Made by a program: the position numbers and the translations under genes. Shown here piece by piece: positions 8,416 through 12,706 of a stretch of 12,706 nucleotides of DNA (the stretch's first letter is position 1; each line of letters begins with the position of its first letter). Location: assembly GCA_027596945.1 (NCBI GenBank), contig JADGJH010000977.1, positions 1 through 12,706 on the forward strand, read 5' to 3'. The notes below the pieces were generated by a model. That model was not told the DNA's origin and did not search any database. It worked only from the letters and a program-made list of their open reading frames with translations. Source of the stretch: Physocladia obscura (Eukaryota; Chytridiomycota; Chytridiomycetes; Chytridiales; Chytriomycetaceae).

Positions 8416-8434
8416 TTGTTTTTTGGTGAATAAT

Positions 8435-10156
8435 TTAATAAAAACGGGGACGAGGAAGAGAGGTATTACAATCATGTTCGTGAAATTCAAACTTGACAAC
8501 AATAGGAATATGGTCACTGGGAACACCAGGCCCAGGCATTTGATACCGCGCATCAAACTTCCACTGAGAATTCTTTTTCGGCAACTCCAAGTACTCAGTA
8601 GCAACAAGTTTAAAATTTCTCATTTTTTCAATACTGCTAGTGTTAGTTTTATCCTGAGTTCCACCCACATCACGACTGAATTCACCGCCACTACCAGCAG
8701 AACCAGAAATTTCCTGCTGCTGTTTACCGTCGCCGGCGCCGCACAGTCGCAACCCGCCATAAACCAAAAAATCTACCATTTCTTGCGACGCGGCATGGCA
8801 AGTTGTAAAAAACGGTGTTGACTGCGCGCCGGAAAAGGCATTTCCAAGTATCGGATCATTGAATTCAAACTCATGCGATAGGATTCCGGTGGAGCCATTC
8901 AAAAAGTCACGAAGGCGAGAGTTTATGGCTCCTGCTTTCGGATTGAATTTGCGTACAGGTGAAACAAGTGTTGATGTGGCGGCTCCGGTGGATGTTTGTA
9001 AAGTGTGCAGAGGATGTTGTGGAGATTGTTGTTGGCGACGAGGTGGAGGTCGGGTGTTTGGATTGGTTTGTTGGTGTATTGAAAGTTCGAAATTTGTATT
9101 AGTTCTTTGTTGTTGTTGTGTCTGTTGTTGTCGAAATAATGATTGCTCAAGGGCGCGGTGATGCCTTCGAGCTTCGAGGATTTCAAAAGGGGACGAGGAC
9201 TGCAGTTGTTGCTGTGAGGTGCTGCCTTGACGGCGGCTTCTATTGTTATGATTTCGTGGGGAACCCCGTGAATAGGGCAAGTTGCCATCCTCGGGCAGTT
9301 TGTTCTGGCCTGAAATGTATATTTCGTCGAAGAAGTACGGTTCCGTTTCGCCACTGGCTAAGTAGTGGTACATCACACTCTGCTCAGTCATGTTGAAGTC
9401 CCCGCAGATGATGGCGTCAATGCCATCATGCAAATAACAGAGCTGGTGAACACGAGATACAAGTGAATGCAGTTGGGCTAGCTTGATGAGGCCACGATTG
9501 GTGTTGAAGAGCAGATGTGTAGTTGCGATACAGAAACGGATGGGAGACTGGGCTGGAGGAGCCAAAGGCGAAGAAGAAAACGGAGAAGAATCGAAAGCCG
9601 GATTGATCAGCTCAAAGATAGCAATCAGAGCAATATTGTCCTTTTCGGTGAGAGAATGAAAGTCGAATTTTTCATCGTGGATTTTCCGTAGTCGGAGAGG
9701 ATCATAAAACAATGCACAGCCGTCGACAGTATTATTAAGGCGCTTTGCGTATTCGCCTTTGTATCCGAGTGAATTTCCGAATGCATGCGCAAAGAACTCG
9801 AATGCGGCGGGTTCAACTTCCTGCATACACACCACCACTGCTGAAGAATTGCTGTCCGATCCCGACTCCGCAGTCGATCCTGTTTTCGATCCCACACAAA
9901 GTTTACTCACCAGTGCCACGTCTGCTACAATGCCGGCTGCACGTTGCGGCCACGCCAGATTGTTTACGTGTGAACGATATAGGTGTGGGTGGCGAGCGAG
10001 CAATTCTTGCGACAGTACATTGTATGTCATGACGGTGATCCCTTTTGCAGCTCTACGCACTTCAGCTTGTGATTCTATTTGTGCTTGTCTTGCTTCTTTT
10101 GCGCGTGTGTGAACTTCTGTGCACAATCGCCATTGCCTGGCGGGAGTTTTCATCAT
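8435..10156 (-). CDS. Angel/CCR4-family endonuclease-exonuclease-phosphatase protein
   Basis: Metal-dependent phosphoesterase of the CCR4-like EEP superfamily, closest by motif to Angel proteins. Family members include deadenylases (CCR4, nocturnin), the yeast Ngl proteins and human ANGEL2, which removes RNA 2',3'-cyclic phosphates. The 573-residue product carries the EEP signature residues in order: Asn46 in TYNVLSQELL, Glu113 in MQEVE, His214 and Asn218 in TTHLLFN, Asp253 and Asn255 in GDFN, and Asp548-His549 in PSDH. Residues 300-400 form a Gln/Asn/Arg/Pro-rich, probably disordered insert between GDFN and the last part of the domain. A second low-complexity insert (about 86-105, Gly/Ser-rich) precedes the catalytic Glu. 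No targeting signal is obvious. The first methionine is used because the arginine-rich N-terminus leads directly into the domain. Whether it acts on poly(A) or on cyclic phosphate ends cannot be told from sequence. Confidence 0.9.
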   Translation of the reverse strand: MMKTPARQWRLCTEVHTRAKEARQAQIESQAEVRRAAKGITVMTYNVLSQELLARHPHLYRSHVNNLAWPQRAAGIVADVALVSKLCVGSKTGSTAESGSDSNSSAVVVCMQEVEPAAFEFFAHAFGNSLGYKGEYAKRLNNTVDGCALFYDPLRLRKIHDEKFDFHSLTEKDNIALIAIFELINPAFDSSPFSSSPLAPPAQSPIRFCIATTHLLFNTNRGLIKLAQLHSLVSRVHQLCYLHDGIDAIICGDFNMTEQSVMYHYLASGETEPYFFDEIYISGQNKLPEDGNLPYSRGSPRNHNNRSRRQGSTSQQQLQSSSPFEILEARRHHRALEQSLFRQQQTQQQQRTNTNFELSIHQQTNPNTRPPPRRQQQSPQHPLHTLQTSTGAATSTLVSPVRKFNPKAGAINSRLRDFLNGSTGILSHEFEFNDPILGNAFSGAQSTPFFTTCHAASQEMVDFLVYGGLRLCGAGDGKQQQEISGSAGSGGEFSRDVGGTQDKTNTSSIEKMRNFKLVATEYLELPKKNSQWKFDARYQMPGPGVPSDHIPIVVKFEFHEHDCNTSLPRPRFY

Positions 10157-10175
10157 TTTTTTTGAATTAAATTCG
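10157..10175. promoter_or_regulatory. 19-bp gap between divergent start codons
   Basis: The Angel-type gene starts at 10156 on the minus strand and the membrane-protein gene at 10176 on the plus strand. Only 19 AT-rich bases separate them, too few for a promoter and two 5' UTRs. Each gene's promoter must overlap the other's coding sequence, or one start codon or first exon is wrongly placed. Confidence 0.5.
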
Positions 10176-10648
10176 ATGGAAGGGCAAGACCAAGCTTGGC
10201 TTGTCGCTGAAAACGCGCCGCCGCCGTCTTACGGGCACCAAGCAACACTGTCATTTAGTTACTCCGAAACTGCCACTAATACTGTCAATAATTACCCAAG
10301 CTGTGGTCCTGATACCATTATCCGCATTCGCCACTGCCAAGATGCCAAGAACATCGCGAATGACAACGCAGAGAATGATCTCTTCCGGCCAAACAAATGC
10401 ATGATTCTTTTCCTCGTTGGCTTCTTGTTTCCGCCGTTTTTTGTTATCGGCGCAATCGCTGGTCGTAAGTCTTCAACCAAGGTCGAACAGGTTTGTAGTG
10501 TCTTACTGTGTCTCCTCCTCTAAATTTGTCATCAAACCTTCTCCAGGTTTGGGGGCGTGCCAACTTGTTTATGTCGCTGTTTACCGTTCTTCTTCTTGTT
10601 CCCCTCGTAATTTGGGCTGCGGTCGTTGCCAGAAACTCCAGCTCCTGA
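10176..10648 (+). CDS. Small two-pass membrane protein with PPxY motif
   Basis: I do not recognise a named family. Two exons (10176-10490 and 10547-10648) with a 56-bp GT-AG intron encode 138 residues. The cytosolic-looking N-terminus carries PPSY (16-19), a PPxY motif of the type bound by WW domains of Rsp5/NEDD4 ubiquitin ligases. A polar, Asn/Thr-rich linker follows, then RPNKC and a hydrophobic segment (about 76-95) with a central PP, a short basic loop, a second hydrophobic segment (112-133) and a short Ser-rich tail. This layout resembles small fungal membrane proteins that link Rsp5 to cargo, but that role is inferred from the motif alone. Without the splice, the second segment would be lost to an early stop. 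It is divergent from the Angel-type gene and converges on the RhoGAP gene. Confidence 0.75.
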
Positions 10649-10689
10649 ATATTGTCCTTTATCCTTTCTTTTCCTAATGCCGATAATGT

Positions 10690-10695
10690 AATAAA
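10690..10695 (+). terminator. AATAAA polyadenylation-type signal, membrane-protein gene
   Basis: AATAAA lies about 42 bases after the membrane-protein stop codon, in an AT-rich stretch before the converging RhoGAP gene ends at 10823. Confidence 0.45.
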
Positions 10696-10822
10696 CAAAA
10701 CAAAGATTTTGACAAATTGAAATGTCATCACATATGATCCTGCTTCCTTCTCTATTTCAGTTTTCTCTGTATTTAATTGATTTCTGCGCTTGTCAGTATC
10801 GTCTGTTTTTGTTATAACCCTG

Positions 10823-11752
10823 CTACAACTCAAAAATCTTTCCGTAGTTTGCCAGCACTGTCTCTACAACTTTACTTTGCAGTCTTAATTCGCTTGGCTC
10901 GAATCCTGCTGCCATTGGATCATTTGGCGAGTCTAGAAGTGTCGGACCCCACACAATGGCCAAATTTTGGATTCCCATTCGGTTTTCAGCCTCTAATTGT
11001 TGTACATTGTGCAGGTGACCAATAAGAGCCTGTAATGTTGAGTAATGAGCATCATTCAGTTGGTTTACAAGCTCGTGGATCGAAATTAAACGGTTCCTTT
11101 CGTCGGATTGCCCTATTTTTTTTCTTCAAAAAATTGCCTTTCTGGGAAATACGTACGTGCGGCTTCAATAAATGCATGATACATTGATTTTGGAAACAAA
11201 GAGTTTGGTAACTCGCGAAAATAGAGCTTAAGTGCAGATGAAACGACGGATATATCTTCTGACCATTCATCCAGATCCACTTTCTCGCTATCTACATACA
11301 TAAAAATGAAAATTAAGAAAAAAAACAAAAATAAAAAAAACAAAATCGCACCCTTGTCAAATAGGGATCTGAGCTTTTGGACGGAATGATGAGCTGCAGA
11401 TACTCGATAAAGTCCTTGTGTTCTCAATCCGTATTTTTCAACTGCTTGGATACACTTTTCGACAATGAGTGGGTATTGAATGTCATCTCTAATTGATGTT
11501 TCTGTCAAATCAAGACCAAACACAGGCTTAGGATGGGCCAAAGAAAACGCTTCGGGACTCTAGAAAATATTTTATTTACGAGTAAAATTTACATGACATG
11601 TCGAAGGAGAAGATAAAGGTTAACCATTGAGTATGGAGAATACTGATATTCTGACTTTTGGAGGTATTTTGTGTTTTGAAAATATGTATCCATGAATTGA
11701 TGAAAATCTTCAGAGTTGTTGATATTTTCCAAAGTCTTGACGATACCAGTAT
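10823..11752 (-). CDS. RhoGAP-domain protein, 5'-truncated (fungal F-BAR/Rgd1-like type suspected)
   Basis: Stimulates GTP hydrolysis by Rho-family GTPases. Visible exons: 11625-11752, 11352-11559, 11157-11291 and 10823-11112; introns of 65, 60 and 44 bp have GT-AG ends and compatible phases. The first exon encodes a polar linker ending in YQYSPYSM. The RhoGAP domain then begins at PVFGLDL and includes GLYRVS with the catalytic arginine finger, KLYFRELP, HYSTLQALIGHL and NLAIVWGPTLL. The glycine that usually follows the arginine-finger serine is alanine. The protein ends soon after the domain, as in fungal proteins with an N-terminal F-BAR and C-terminal RhoGAP; the linker also suggests that class, but no F-BAR sequence is present. 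Upstream of 11752 there is an in-frame stop behind a CAG acceptor. The earlier exons should lie beyond, where dihydrolipoamide dehydrogenase is found instead on the other strand. Confidence 0.88.
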
Positions 11753-11839
11753 CTGCTTTTTAAACGAATTTATCAGAATGCAGAATAATAATAAAAACCA
11801 AAAAAAAAAAAAAAAGAACAAAAAAAAAAAAAAAAAAAA
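11753..11839. other. A-rich junction between two 5'-truncated genes
   Basis: On the left, DNA reads as the 3' end of a RhoGAP intron on the minus strand (CAG acceptor at 11753-11755). On the right, recognisable dihydrolipoamide dehydrogenase coding sequence starts abruptly at 11840 on the plus strand. Between them are 16 A residues (11800-11815), GAAC, and 20 more A residues (11820-11839). Neither gene has room for its missing 5' exons. The segment may be the join of two unrelated genomic pieces. Confidence 0.55.

Positions 11840-12706
<867 letters not shown>

Larger units (their letters stand above)
8032..8434. other. Tail-to-tail intergenic region (zinc-finger / Angel-type genes)
   Basis: No gene is seen. 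The region contains T-runs, a (GT)n microsatellite, polyadenylation-type signals for both neighbours and a 16-bp tandem duplication, listed separately. The open frames within it are translations of these simple sequences. Confidence 0.6.

Overview
The window looks like nuclear DNA of a fungus, probably an early-diverging lineage. Genes are compact. Introns are short (44 to 109 bp in the models below) with GT-AG ends, and one has a TACTAAC branch point. Intergenic DNA and introns are full of poly-A/T runs. Protein content fits a fungus: cobalamin-independent methionine synthase, a C2H2 regulator with a Crz1-like finger order, and a RhoGAP of the kind found in fungal F-BAR proteins. The mitochondrial release factor is RF2-type; most well-studied fungi lack one because their mitochondria read UGA as tryptophan. 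UGA, UAA and UAG all serve as nuclear stops here. Lineage is an inference; no rRNA or other marker is present.

Layout. 1-414: no gene; one hairpin-rich, possibly tRNA-derived element. 415-750 (-): decayed fragment resembling the zinc-knuckle protein of fungal retroelements or tyrosine-recombinase elements. 1035-2781 (+): six-exon organellar RF2-type release factor. 3119-5542 (-): two-exon methionine synthase, tail-to-tail with RF2. 5543-6696: 1.15 kb divergent promoter with a 12-bp TCACGTGA-type palindrome and three copies of one 10-bp motif. 6697-8031 (+): intronless zinc-finger/AT-hook protein. 8032-8434: 3' flanks with microsatellites. 8435-10156 (-): Angel/CCR4-type phosphoesterase. 10176-10648 (+): small two-pass membrane protein with a PPxY motif, its start codon 19 bp from that of the Angel gene. 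10823-11752 (-): 3' half of a RhoGAP gene. 11840-12706 (+): internal part of mitochondrial dihydrolipoamide dehydrogenase, running off the window.

The genes are mostly unrelated housekeeping functions: mitochondrial translation termination, methionine synthesis, transcription control, RNA end processing, membrane trafficking, Rho signalling and 2-oxoacid dehydrogenase chemistry. I see no operon-like or defence-like system. The two points most worth attention are the altered codon-recognition loop of the RF2 protein, and the head-to-head meeting of two 5'-truncated genes at a 40-bp A-rich run, which may be an assembly or amplification chimera.
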